This document shows positions 11,232-21,952 of a stretch of DNA of 64,000 nt, piece by piece; position 1 is the first letter of the stretch; every line of letters starts with the position of its first letter. Origin of the DNA: Sophora flavescens (Eukaryota > Streptophyta > Magnoliopsida > Fabales > Fabaceae); the NCBI GenBank assembly GCA_030762895.1, contig CM061065.1:62624200-62688199 (forward strand). Direction: 5' to 3'. The notes beneath the pieces are model-generated. The model saw nothing but the letters and a program-made list of their open reading frames with translations, was not told the origin of the DNA and ran no database searches. The translations under genes and the position numbers were made by a program.

Positions 11232-12945
11232 AGGCAAAAATAACTTGTCCACTAACCCACAAGGACCCAATATGAAATGGGTACCAAAAAGTTTCCTAGT
11301 ACTTCTAATGTGAAGGAAAAATCTTTAATTGATAAACAATCTAGCTTGAAAATAGAGGTGATATCAAGAAGAATGCTTCTCAAGTCAGAAAATGCAATTA
11401 CCACCAAAGGATGCAAATGTATCTTGATGAACAAATCAAACAAGGTAGACAAGTTAAGAGCTAGATTCAAAGTCAAACGAAAGTGGGTAAGAAAGAATGA
11501 ACTTGTAAATTCACACAACGAGGTAACTTCATCCAATACCTCTCATACTTACTAAAATGAACAATATTCTAAATTGAGGTATATTGATACAGATGTTCAT
11601 GTGAAATCAATCCTACTCTATCAAAATGTCGCATGAAAATTGTGCTAAATGCCATGTATGCGCTTGTATAATGATTGATTATTATTTGAAGCATGATACA
11701 ATTATTTGTGTAAGTTAAAAGTCTCTAAGAAAACTAGGAAATTTCAAAGGATACTATAGGGCTTCTTATTGAAACAATTAAATTACCTTTGTTATGAAAA
11801 TTTGGAAAAACGAAGAGGATAATCGATTAGATAATCGATTATGCTTCCTCGAGAAAACAGGGAAGAAAGTCAGAAACACTGTAATCGATTAAGATAATCG
11901 ATTATAGGATGATCTTAGAAAAATCACAGAAAATAGTAGGCATATAATCGATTAGCATAATCGATTTTACTACGAAATTTGGCATTTTTGAAAAAGTTTT
12001 GTTTTAAATCAAATCCTAATTAAGTTTTCTAGCAAATGCATCATTAGGTTATGATATCTGATTTAATTCTTTAACCTCCTTCAAGATATCAAATTCAATT
12101 TTGATTTGGCATTAAAGTATTTTATGATACAAAATTATCTTATGATACAAAGTTATTTTGAAAAATCATTATTTATACTACCCTTCAAAATCTGATTTGA
12201 AAATTAATTAGTGACTTAAATCACGATCATACTTTATTGAAAATTTTCTTTCTAGTCATGAATTAATTAACCACATCCTTTCAATTTAAAAAATCATCAA
12301 GATTGTGGCAATAAATACTTGATTGAATAATCTATTAATGATCAATTTTTTTTTAATGTAAATGATCAATAAGTGGTTATATTACTGTAATGCCTTTTGA
12401 ACATCATGATAAAGATAACTCAATTTTTAAAATTTTAAATTCAAAATTCAAAATATTTTCTATTATTTTCGAAATTTTTAATTTATGAAAATATTTTTGA
12501 AATTCAAAAATCATTACTTCCTCGTTAATCTTTTATCATGCGAACTTGCTTGAGAAATTAAGTTAAGATTCAAACTTTAAAGATAATGAGAATCTATTTC
12601 AGGTTTCATTCAAACTGCCATTGAAGGAATTTCAAATTAAAAGTAAATAATCGATTATAGGCAAGTGATAATTTCAATTCATGAACAGAGAATCAATAAT
12701 CGGTTGAGGTAATCGATTATGATCCTAATGTAGCGTAATACTTATTAAACAGAAAGGTTGTAATCGATTATGGCACGATTAGGTTACCAGTGGGGTAAAC
12801 CTAAAACTTCATTTCCTACAAATAGGAACCATAGAGAAGACTTTCATAACATACTAATCCCCTACTTTGAAACCTTGTCAAAGACGGAGAAATAATCACT
12901 AGCCAAAATCTTAATACCTTATGGGAAGGAAAATTTCAAAGAAAT
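11232..12945 (+). other. Element B interior with AATCGATT palindromes, no clear gene
   Basis: The first 320 bases hold a Lys-rich ORF (11277-11555) that begins in the gag/protease linker region but has no recognisable domain. From 11815 the sequence is AT-rich with AATCGATT-centred palindromes, mostly ATAATCGATTAT or TAATCGATTA, at about 11818-11845, 11880-11905 and 11945-11968 and again at 12645-12770. I see no polymerase remnant. A Ty1/copia element of normal build would carry some 4 kb of pol here. Confidence 0.6.
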
Positions 12946-13353
12946 ATGGTGTGCAATACCCTTGTGCTTCTAGGTACAAATATCAATGGTACTATTCCTG
13001 ACAAGCACCTAACTTTGCGGAAGAAATCGATCCACCATGCAATAATGCATTGGCTTCTACCTCGTTTCATAGATCAGTCAAGGGTCTTAGAGGAAGACAT
13101 AGCCTTAATGTGGGCCTTAAAAAAACGTAAACGTATAAATTGGGCTGCTAGTACTTTGATGCACATGGTAAATTGTGGACTTTCCTCTTCAAGTTCTCAT
13201 CTTCCTAATCCAATGATGATTACCAAAATTCTTAAATATTTTAATATTCCATTGGAAGATGAAGAAATACTACAGAAAAGAAAGAATGCAGGTCTAAATG
13301 AAGATACTCTATACAAGAAGCTGGTGAAAAATCAATGGATTCCAGGAAAATAG
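12946..13353 (+). CDS. Putative plant transposon protein domain, ORF 1 of element B
   Basis: This 135-residue ORF has the signature of the plant-specific 'putative plant transposon protein' family: a Leu-rich stretch (IMHWLLPRFID), then IALMWALKKRKRINWAASTL, then MITKILKYFNIPLEDEE, ending in NQWIPGK. The family occurs in retrotransposon-derived proteins and its biochemical role is unknown to me. The same three-part pattern recurs in ORF 2 of B and in the envelope-like ORF of E. The reading may begin further upstream; ATG at 12946 is simply the first Met of the open frame. It lies between gag remnants and the nested copia C. It may be only a 3' exon-like remnant of a longer protein. Confidence 0.6.
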   Translation: MVCNTLVLLGTNINGTIPDKHLTLRKKSIHHAIMHWLLPRFIDQSRVLEEDIALMWALKKRKRINWAASTLMHMVNCGLSSSSSHLPNPMMITKILKYFNIPLEDEEILQKRKNAGLNEDTLYKKLVKNQWIPGK

Positions 13354-13793
13354 AACAGCTCTCTCTCTCAACTCTTGTATTTCCCTTGCTTTATTTTATT
13401 CGTATTATTTTTCAAATAAAGAGTGTTAGTTTTGATTCTACTCTTACAACTCAAATTCTCTAGACATTGTTCTTGTCCAACAAATTGATTATTCAAAATG
13501 TTAAAATCAAATTTCAAAATCTGTTTTGGACATGTTAGAAATTAAAATTGAAAGATACACAGATAAGAGTTACACCTTCCTAAAATATCTTTCACCAAAT
13601 CCTTGCCAAATCTGGAAAATTCAAATCAAATAAAATTTTGATTAAAATCTGATTTCAAATCATGAAGATTGTTAAATCAGCATCAATTTTCTAACCTTCC
13701 CATCCTCGAGAAAGTGTTTAAATACACCTCGAAAGACTCATACCAAAACACAAACAATCGATTTGAAAAAGCTCTATTTCTTCAACTCTCAAT
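13354..13793 (+). other. Spacer between the two transposon-protein ORFs
   Basis: AT-rich DNA with 'tcaaattcaaaatctg'-like words and 'ttcgaaagactcata' before the next ORF. The segment 13715-13790 resembles an LTR or leader promoter region ('gtgtttaaatacacctcg' followed by 'ttcttcaactctcaatatgg'), but no firm element can be assigned. Confidence 0.4.
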
Positions 13794-14622
13794 ATGGTTT
13801 CCTCCTCAAGAAAGAATGTTGAAATGACTCCATCAGAAATCAAGATTCCTCCAAGGATGAAGATGCTCTTATCCTCCAAGACTCAACAAGGGCGAATTTC
13901 TGCGATTTGCGTGAATAGGCCGATCGTCCCTCTCAGCTACATTGACAAGAAGGGGTCAAGGACTCAACCTTCAAGCTTCTGAAAGTTTTATCAAATCTAA
14001 AGCTCACTGCCTTTTGCACTCGCAAACTGAAGATCTACCCATCCTTGGTGAGACAATTCTATGAAAATTTCTCCTTTCAATATTCCTCTAAAACCATCTC
14101 TTCAAATGTAAAAGGAGTTGAGATCAACATTCCTCTTGCAACATGGGTTAATCTAACCCATCTACCAAACCAAGGTATCGACATCGCTCTTGCAATTCCA
14201 AAGTTAGTAAGGAAAAACTCTTTTAAGAGAGAAAGAGTCTTACAGAAATTCATTAATCCAAAAGCCAAGCTATCCAAAGTAATCTCCTTCAAAGCTCTCA
14301 ACTCTGAAGAACAACTCCTTCACTATGTTCTTTCTAGATTCCTCCTACCTAGAGGAAATAATGTGACAAGAATTTCGTAGAACGACATAGTTCTCATGTG
14401 GGCCATCAACAAGGAGAAGAAGATCAACTGGGCCACTGCATCCCATCTTCTTTATCCTATGCTAATTACAAAATTCTTCAGCATTATGGCATTCCATTGG
14501 AGGGAGAAAAAGGAATAGAGCCACAACCTAGTGATGGAATAAATGAAGATTACATACTATCATTAGGATTCACTAAGCATGATAATACTTGGCTGCCTAG
14601 GGAGAAGCAAAACAAAATGTAA
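13794..14622 (+). pseudogene. Putative plant transposon protein, ORF 2 of element B, broken
   Basis: The first segment (13794-13979) starts MVSSSRKNVEMTPSEIK, a Ser/Lys-rich head. After stops, 14045-14380 reads QFYENFSFQYSSKT, then VEINIPLATWVNLTHLPNQG and SRFLLPRGNNVTRIS, ending at a TAG. The frame then gives VLMWAINKEKKINWAT, and a further shift gives NYKILQHYGIPLEGEKGIEP and NTWLPREKQ (14398-14622). These blocks follow the order of the plant transposon protein family and parallel ORF 1, so B carries two related copies. At least two frame changes and several stops make it non-functional as read. AATCGATT motifs follow at 14790-14822. Confidence 0.65.
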
Positions 14623-14842
14623 TGGCCTTAGGATCTCTATAGGATTTCTTGGTTCTTAATTAAATGTTATGTCCTTTGAATTCAATGAAAGTGTGTTTTT
14701 TTTCTTCTGTTGTTAGCACTATATCCTGTTAGACATAAACATTACCAATCAATCAAAGTTTGAACCAAAAGGAAGGACGGAACCATAATAATCGATTAAC
14801 CAAGAAAGGTAATCGATTATGGAGCGTATAATATCCAGAATC

Positions 14843-14847
14843 AATAC
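14843..14847. repeat. Target-site duplication AATAC of copia C, left copy
   Basis: AATAC precedes the TGTTGG LTR end and recurs at 23713-23717 after the TTACA end. The host sequence on both sides is AATCGATT-rich element B interior, confirming that C inserted into B. Confidence 0.93.
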
Positions 14848-16573
14848 TGTTGGTAGTGGCTACGATCTCAAGAGGGGGGGGGGGGTGAATTGAGATATTG
14901 AAAACTTTTTCAACAATTTAAAACAAAACAACGTTTCTTTAAAGAAAATTGGTTTTCACTCAATTTTAATTCCCAAGAATCAGGTTATGGAACAAGTAAT
15001 GATGACAAGAAGAATTATAAGTAGTAACAACAGATTTTAACACAGATTGCAGATTAAAGATTCAAGTTAACAAGTATATGGAGTTTAGAGATGAGAAGAA
15101 CACGCAAACCGATTTGTCCTGGTTCGGCTACCTTCTCTGGTAAGCCTACATCCAGTCCCACACCTCTGTGGTTTTCTCCACTATAATCAACAATTACACA
15201 ATTCCAATTATAGCAACACAAGGATAACCTCCTTGCTCAAAAAATCACCAGAAAGCACACTAGCTTTTATATTCCCAAGGATCCCTTCTATCCTTGTTCA
15301 AGCCTAAGAGATACCCTCTCTTAGTCGTACTAATTCACGAAAACAATTGAGTAGAAGAAAGACTCTAAAAGTTTGATTATACAAATTGAAGTTCTAACTA
15401 ATATCATACTTTTCTCAAAGATGAAGCACTTTTGGATCTTTCATAGTTTCACAATCAGAATCAGTTAGATTCATGAAAAGTGTTTCTTTGATCCCTCTTT
15501 ATATAGAAGACAAATTATAGCCTTTGGGATCATTTAAAACAAATTTGGATCTGATTTAATAAAATCTGCTTTCTTGATTCTTGTTCTTGAAATGAGATTC
15601 TGTTGATCTTTGTAGAGTTTGCGTCCTTCTAGAAAAATAACCGTTTCCATCTGAAAGGATAGCCAAGTCTAATTGAAGAATAAAATATACGTTTCTATCT
15701 GAAAGAATAGCAAATAGCCGCGTCCATTTTGCCACGTCAGTAGATGGGAGTGCTAACACAAGTTATTGGACGGGCTCCAACTGGTAGACGAGCTTTATAT
15801 GCCATGTTAGTGGACGAGCTCTTCTTTTTACTTCAGTAGACTCGTTCTTCTGTTAATTTCAGTAGACGAGATCCAAGTTCCACGTCAGCGGACGAGTGCT
15901 TCTTATTACTTTTAGTGGACGTGCTCTTCTTCTTAGACGAGCTATATGTGCCACATCAGCAGACGAGCTCCTCCGTTACTTTCAATGGACGAGCTCCAAG
16001 TGCTACGTCAGCGGAAGAGCTCTTCTGTTACTTTGGTAGACGAGCTCCAAGTGCCACATCAGCAGACGAGCTCTTCTGTTATACTTTAGTAGACGCGCTC
16101 TTCTTGTTGTACTTCAGTGGACGTGCTTTTGTTGTATTTCAGTGGATATGCTTTTGTTGTACTTCAGTGGACGCGCTTTTCTTGTTGTATTTCAGTGGAC
16201 GCGTTTTTGTTGTTCTTCAGTGGACGCACTTTTCTTGTTGTATTTCAGTGGACGTGCTTCTGTTGTACTTCAGTGGACGTGCTCTTCTTGTTGTACTTCA
16301 GTGGACGCGCTCCAAATGGTTCTTTAGTGGACGAGCTCTTTAGTTGTTCATTGGATGTCAACTTTTTACTTTGTTGGACGTCATTCTTAGTTCACTTCAT
16401 TGGACGAGTGCTTATATTTTCCCTGTGTTGGACGAGCGCTAGTTTTGCTTTGTTGGACGAGTGATCTTGCATGCAACTTAACACGAAATGAGTACGTAGT
16501 CAAAATTAAAATCTTATGCAAAATACACTTTATTTGTCATACATCAAAACATGAATGAGGGCTTAGTCTTACA
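14848..16573 (-). mobile_element. Copia C 3' LTR, 1726 bp, with internal minisatellite
   Basis: In element orientation (minus) it runs from TGTAAGACTAAGCCC at 16573 to CTACCAACA at 14848. It is a close copy of 21953-23712. Near its inner-end equivalent the plus strand has an 11-base G tract (about 14875-14885), the reverse of the C tract that ends other copia LTRs here. About 700 bp (15760-16460) is a minisatellite built on 'agtggacgagctcttcttgt'. Apparent ORFs in the minisatellite (15915-16464) are repeat artefacts. The purine tract lies just outside at 16574-16588. Confidence 0.93.
15760..16460. repeat. GGACG-type minisatellite in copia C 3' LTR
   Basis: Degenerate tandem units of about 22-35 bp share the core (a/t)g(g/a)ACG(a/t/c)GCTC followed by a T-rich stretch (ttcttgttgtacttca). 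The most regular part is 16085-16330, with unit 'ttcagtggacgcgcttttgt'. The same array, slightly diverged, is in the other LTR, so it was present before insertion and copied by reverse transcription. Confidence 0.88.
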
Positions 16574-17148
16574 AACTCCCCATTTTTGATTATGACAAAC
16601 CTTACCATACTTAACCTTAGATATTAAGAAATCAGAGTACAACTATTCAGTAAGCATGGTTCTTTAGTCATTTTCATCATCCCCTGTGTCATTGATATCT
16701 TTCAAAAGATCAAGTGTTATCATATCATTATCATGAAAAAAAATCATCTTGCATTTATTATAAGTTCAAGTATGTCTTTTCAAAGCAGTTCATACTCAGG
16801 TATCAGAGAAAAAAAATTTACATATCAGAGAAAATTTTTTACAGCAAATGCAAGACAGAATTAATGGTTGTACAGTTCATCTTTATGGTTCATCTTTCTC
16901 CCCCTTTGTCATTATCAAAAAGAAACTGTGGAGAATATTGAAGTCAAACTGAAAAACAGTCTTGCATTTATTGATAATAAATCATTACATAGTATATGCA
17001 ATACATCAAAACATCCAAAACATCAAAAAAAAAAAAAGAATTACAGACACCTAAGGACACTTAGTCTAAACTGAGATTAGATAAAAGCATCTTGCCCACG
17101 TCCTTCATAATTTTCAGCAGCTTGTGCTGCCTTGCTTGCCATCTGTTA
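16574..17148 (-). promoter_or_regulatory. Copia C 3' noncoding region with polypurine tracts
   Basis: Between RNase H and the 3' LTR there is no ORF. On the minus strand a purine tract, AAAATGGGGAGTTTG, abuts the LTR and would prime plus-strand synthesis. A second tract, GACAAAGGGGGAGAAAG, lies at about 16894-16912. A similar tract, with the same GACAAA(A)GGGGGAGA core, occurs at matching positions in elements B and E. Confidence 0.75.
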
Positions 17149-17751
17149 TCAATTATTTTGAGGATCAATTATGCCAAGTTCCCTTCTTATAAAGAAGAAA
17201 CTTTCCTTATTAAGTGGTTTGGTGAATATATCAACTAATTGCTTGGTTGTATCTATATGTTCAATCACAACATCACCACTTTGAATATGATCCCTGATAA
17301 AATGATGCCTAATTTCAATATGCTTGGTTCTTGAGTGCATAATTGGGTTCTTTGTTAGATTAATTGCACTAGTGTTATCACACTTTATTGGTATATGATC
17401 CAGATAAATGCCATAGTCAATTAATTGTAGTTTCATCCATAGGATTTGAGCACAACAGCTCCCAGCTGCAACATATTCTGCTTCTGCTGTGGATAAGGCC
17501 ACACTAGTTTGCTTTTTACTAAACCAGGACACTAGGGAATTTCCTAATAAATGGCATATTCCACTTGTGCTCTTCATATCTAACTTGCATCCAGCAAAGT
17601 CAGAGTCGGAATATCCTATTAATGTGCAAGTGGATCCCTTGGGATACCACAGCCCCATTTCTTTTGTTCCTAAAAGATACTTCATGATTCTTTTAACTGC
17701 AGTAAGATGTGATTCTTTAGGATTAGCTTGATACCTTGCACACATACACAC
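17149..17751 (-). pseudogene. Copia C RNase H domain
   Basis: The minus-strand reading begins MCMCARYQANPKESHL and contains DSDFAGCKLDMKSTSG, SWFSKKQTSVALSTAEAEY, KCDNTSAINLTKNP, then HIEIRHHFIRD and ending in DIFTKPLNKE. These are the copia RNase H signatures; the enzyme removes RNA from the RNA:DNA hybrid. It ends with a natural stop at 17149-17151. It is about two-thirds of a turn out of frame with the RT upstream, so a frameshift lies between 17752 and 17807. Confidence 0.92.
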
Positions 17752-17789
17752 TAAAAATTATATCTGGCCTACTTGCAGTGAGATAAAGT

Positions 17790-18968
17790 AAGGATCCGAT
17801 AATACCTCTACTTGGATACATCTATAGATTTACCATGTTCATCTTTGTCCAAGTAGCAGGTTGGACTCATTGGTGTTGCCATTTCCTTTGCACTTTCGAT
17901 TCCAAACTTCTTTAGTAGTTCCTTGCAATACTTTGTTTGGCTTATGAAGGTTCCATCTTGGCATTGTTTAATTTGAAGTCCAAGAAAGAAGGTAAGCTCT
18001 CCCATCATGGACATATCAAATTCACTTTGCATTAGTTCACCAAATTCCTTGCATAAAGACTCATTAGTAGCACCAAAAATAATGTCATCAACATATATTT
18101 GAACAAGTAAGATATTGTGTGCTTTTGTTTTAATAAATAGTGTTGTATCAAATTTTCCTCTTTTAAAGCCTTTCTCTAGGAGAAAATTGCTTAATCTCTC
18201 ATACCAAGCTCTAGGAGCTTGCTTGAGTCCATAGAGGGCTTTAGTCAGTTTATAGACATTATTTGGGAACTCACTATCAACAAAGCCAGGGGGTTGACTT
18301 ACATATACTTCCTCTTGTATTATTCCATTTAAAAAGGCACTTTTCACGTCCATTTGGTACAGTTTAAAGTTCATTATACATGCATAGGCTAAGAGCATTC
18401 TTATGGCTTCTAATCTAGCTATGGGAGCATATGTTTCATCATAATCAATTCATTCATCTTGATTATATCCCTTAGCTACTAGTCTAGCCTTTTTTATTAC
18501 TATCATTCCATTCTCACCCATTTTGTTTCTAAACACCCATTTAGTTCCGATTATTTGGTTACTTTTGGGTTTTGGAACTAAATCCCAAACTTTGTTCCTT
18601 TTAAATTGATTTAACTCCTCTTGCATTGCAATCATCCAATGTTCATCATTAATAGCATCATCAACACATTTTGGTTCTATTTGAGATACAAACGCCATGG
18701 TATTGCAAATATTCCTTAAAGAGTTTCTAGTGGTTACCCCTTTGGTGATATCACCAATGATATTGTCTAGGGGATGATTCTTTGAAGCTTGCCACTCCTT
18801 AGGAAGATTTTCTTGTTGAAGTTCTGCTTGAGGTTCTTTTTTATTGCTCTCTTCAGCTTCCTTTTCCTTGTTGCTCTCTTTTCCTTCATCATATTTCACT
18901 TCATCCTCAAGAGTTTTCTGCATCATCAAAAATGTCCTTTCCCAACCTTTTGGGGTTAGACTCATCAA
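17790..18968 (-). pseudogene. Copia C reverse transcriptase
   Basis: The first part (18968-18450) has a Glu/Lys-rich linker, then ELNQFKRNKVWDLVP, GTKWVFRNKMGENG and ARLVAKGYNQDE. An in-frame TGA replaces the expected Trp of the following IDYDETYAP. The second part (18398-17808) has YQMDVKSAFLNGIIQEEVYV, LYGLKQAPRAWYERLS and the catalytic IYVDDIIFGATN. RT copies element RNA inside the particle. Apart from the TGA and a frameshift near 18930 at the integrase border, the domain is complete in length and keeps both active-site aspartates. Confidence 0.93.
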
Positions 18969-19962
18969 ATGTTATGTGAATAGATTCTTCCATTGATAAA
19001 GTACGCTTATTAAACACTCTATATGCTTTTCTAGTTAATGAATAACCTAGGAAAATACCGTCATCAGCTTTGGGATCAAATTTTCCAAGACTATCCTTGC
19101 CATTATTTAGCATAAAACATTTACAACCAAAGACATGAAAATGAGAAATGTTAGGTTTTCTTCCCTTGTAAAGTTCATATGGAGTTTTCTTCAAAATTGG
19201 CCTTATTAGAACTCTATTTAAAACATAACATGCAGTACTCATGGCATCAGCCCAAAAATACTTTGGTAAATTAGAGTCACTTAACATGGTTCTAGCAATT
19301 TCTTCAAGTGACCTATTTTTCCTCTCAACTACTCCATTTTGTTGTGGAGTTCTAGGTGCATAAAAATTATGTTTTATACCATGTTCATCACAAAAGTTAT
19401 CAAACTCCTCATTTTGGAATTCTCCTACATGGTCACTCCTAATTGAAACAATTTTCACGTCTTTCTCATTTTGAGCAACCTTAGCCATTTTCTTAAAAGC
19501 TTTAAAAGCTTCATTCTTTTGTGCTAAGAAATAGGTCCAAGTAAATCTAGAGAAGTCATCAACAATTACAAGAGCATAAAGATTTCCACCAAAGCTTTTC
19601 GTCCTAGAAGGTCCAAAAAGGTCCATGTGCAGCAATTGTAAGGGTCTACTAGTTGAAATAGTGTTTTTAGCCTTAAATGAGGTTTTTACTTGTTTACCCT
19701 TTTGGCATGCATCACATAAGCCTTCTTTAACAAACTTTTTATTTGGTAAACCAATTACAAGTTCTTTGGAAATCAATTTATTCAAGTGATCCATATGAAT
19801 GTGAGCTATTCTCCTATGCCAAAGCCAATTTTCATCTTCTTTGGAAATTAAGCAACATGCATTATTGGAAATTAAATTGTCTAAGTCTAGCATATAGATG
19901 TTATTGATTCTATTTCCAATCAATTTTATGTTATTATCATGAATAGATTCGATCATACACAA
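18907..19962 (-). pseudogene. Copia C integrase
   Basis: The integrase inserts cDNA into the host chromosome. In order there are an HHCC zinc-binding region (HRRIAHIHMDHLN, then LCDACQKGKQVKTSF), the catalytic core with LLHMDLFGPSRTKS (first Asp), SIRSDHVGEFQNEEF (second Asp) and PQQNGVVERKNRSL (Glu), and the C-terminal HVFGCKCFMLNN and GIFLGYSLTRKAYRVFN. All three catalytic acids are present. The frame is entered after a TGA near 19966 that separates it from the protease, and it is left by a frameshift near 18930. Confidence 0.93.
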
Positions 19963-19965
19963 ATT

Positions 19966-20241
19966 TCAGTTAAAGTTTACCTTGTAGCCTTTATCACATA
20001 ATTGGCTTATACTTAGTAGATTGTGTTTGAGCCCTTCCACATAGAGAACATTCTCAATCTTGATTGATGGACTTTTTCCTATTGTTCCAACACCTAGAAT
20101 TTTTCCTTTATTGTTGTCTCCATAGGTGACATTTCCACCTTCCTTGGGAGTGAAAGATGTAAATTTTGTGATGTCTCCGGGCATGTGTTTGGAGCAGCCA
20201 CTGTCCAAAAACCAGCTTGAGGTTTTGGCTTTCAAACACAC
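19966..20241 (-). pseudogene. Copia C protease
   Basis: The aspartic protease cleaves the Gag-Pol polyprotein. The reading contains SSWFLDSGCSKHMPGD with the catalytic Asp-Ser-Gly, then GNVTYGDNNKGKILGVGTIG and YVEGLKHNLLSISQLCDKGY, the standard copia protease end. A TAG lies between the gag-side ORF and this domain in the same frame, and a TGA ends it before the integrase. The length is close to normal for the domain. Confidence 0.92.
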
Positions 20242-21902
20242 CTACAAAACAGATTTTTTATACTTTTCCTTTAGGTACCCAAATCTGGTTGGGTCCTTTG
20301 GTGTTAGTAGCAACATAAGTTCCTTTTGGAACCCAAATTTGTTTATGCCAACATGAATGTTCTTTCTAAGTCTACAAGTAGCAGCTGTATGACCTTTTTT
20401 TAAAAGTTTCTTAAAAGATTTTTCATGTACCATTGGCTTATATCCAATTCCAGCTTTGTCATACACACCTTTTTGCTGTCCTAATATGGCATTCAAGTTA
20501 TCTCTGCCCAAAGTAAACTTAGATAGAGTTGTATTCAGTTTTTCAACTTCCTTTTCTAGTGTAGTGCATTTGGTGCAAATTGAACTAGATATAAGTAATT
20601 TTGAATTTTCAGCTTTTAGTTCTTTAAGCTTTATTTGTAAAGATGCAGAGTCACTACATTGTTTTGTGATGATCTTCCTAGAAGATATAAGTTGTTTACC
20701 AATTTTAACATATTCTTCATGCAATTCATCAAAAGCATCTTGTACCTCATCATAGGTAGGAGAAGAATCATTTACCTCGGTTTCACTATCACTTTGTTGA
20801 TTTGCCATGAGACATAGGTTGGCTTCTTCATTTTCAGATTCACTACTAGTGGAATCCTTATCATTTTCTTCCCAAGCTATGTATGCTCTTCTAGGCTTTC
20901 TTCCTTTCTTCTCTTTATTGTCATTCTTCTCATACTTTTCTTTCTTTTGTAGCTTTGGACATTCATTTTTGTAGTGTCCAAGCTTTCCACATTCAAAGCA
21001 TTTGATTGTTGAGGAAGAGCTTTCACCTTTATTCGTGTTCTTTTTGGTAGGAAAACTGAATTGCTTATTGTTTCTATTCTTCTTGATGAATCTTCTAAAT
21101 TTCCTCACAAGCAATCCCATGTCTTCTTCTTCGGATTCTTCACTTTCATCAAGGTGTTCATCTTCATCACTTTCTATTGATTCTTTGGAGATATGAGCCT
21201 TGAGTGAGAGTCCTTTCTTCTTTTTCTCCTTATCTTCATGACTTTTCAATCTATTGAGTTCCAATTCGTGTTCTTTCAACTTGCCAAATAAACTAGCAAT
21301 CTGCATGGTGTCTAGATCCTTTACTTCAGCAATTGTAGTAATTTTTGGCTGCCATTCATGACTCAAACATCTCATTATCTTGTTAATCTTTTTCTCATCT
21401 GTGATTGTATGTCCGAGTCCTTCTAGCTGGTTCACAATGTGTGTAAACCTCTTTTGCAGTTCATCTATCTCTCACCATTCTTCATGTGAAAGAGTTCATA
21501 TTCATGGACTAGTGCATTCATTCTTGCTCTTTTCACATCGTTGGTTCCTTCATGAGTGAGTTGAAGAGCATCCCACATTTGCTTTGTCGTTGTGCAATTG
21601 GAGACCCTGAAAAACTCATCATAATTCAAAGCAGTTGTTATAATATTTTTTGCCTTAGCATTATAACCAACTCTTCTTTTATCATCATCATTCCAGTCAT
21701 CTTTTGGTTTAGTTTGTTTATTTCCCTTAGCATCAAGAATAAATGGAACATAGGGACCATTTTCAACCGCATCTAATACATCTAAACCTCCAACCTCAAG
21801 AAAGATATGCATTCTCTCTTTCCAATACATGTATTGGGAGCCATTAAAGGCAGGGGGTTTAGTGGGTGAAGCCCCATCACCCAGTATATCATTTGTAGCC
21901 AT
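20242..21902 (-). pseudogene. Copia C gag
   Basis: The start MATNDILGDGASPTKPPAF leads to GSQYMYWKERMHIFLE, the copia gag opening, just after the primer site. A frameshift falls between 21435 and 21465 (after HMKNGER). The second part has EWQPKITTIAEVKDLDTMQI, a Lys/Glu-rich linker, a CCHC zinc knuckle CFECGKLGHYKNEC (about 21005-20960), a long Glu/Lys coiled-coil-like region and a partial second knuckle (KKGHTAATCR). Near 20330-20270 a repeated IWVPKG motif is readable in a frame one base behind the protease frame. Gag builds the particle and binds RNA. Confidence 0.9.
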
Positions 21903-21939
21903 CTCTTGAAGCTATTAAGCTTTGTAACAAGAGTTTTAG

Positions 21940-21952
21940 CTCTGATACCAAT
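21940..21952 (-). promoter_or_regulatory. Copia C primer-binding site
   Basis: The minus strand reads ATTGGTATCAGAGCT beside the LTR end; TGGTATCAGAGC is the exact copia site for initiator methionine tRNA. Confidence 0.93.

Noticed and set aside
15915..16464. Long overlapping ORFs with SGRAFVVLQWT-type repeats
   Set aside because: They are translations of the LTR minisatellite in several frames, and the same occurs at 23012-23602; no domain and no start context.
20456..20755. 99-codon plus-strand ORF, Ser/Phe-rich
   Set aside because: It is the shadow of copia C gag on the other strand.
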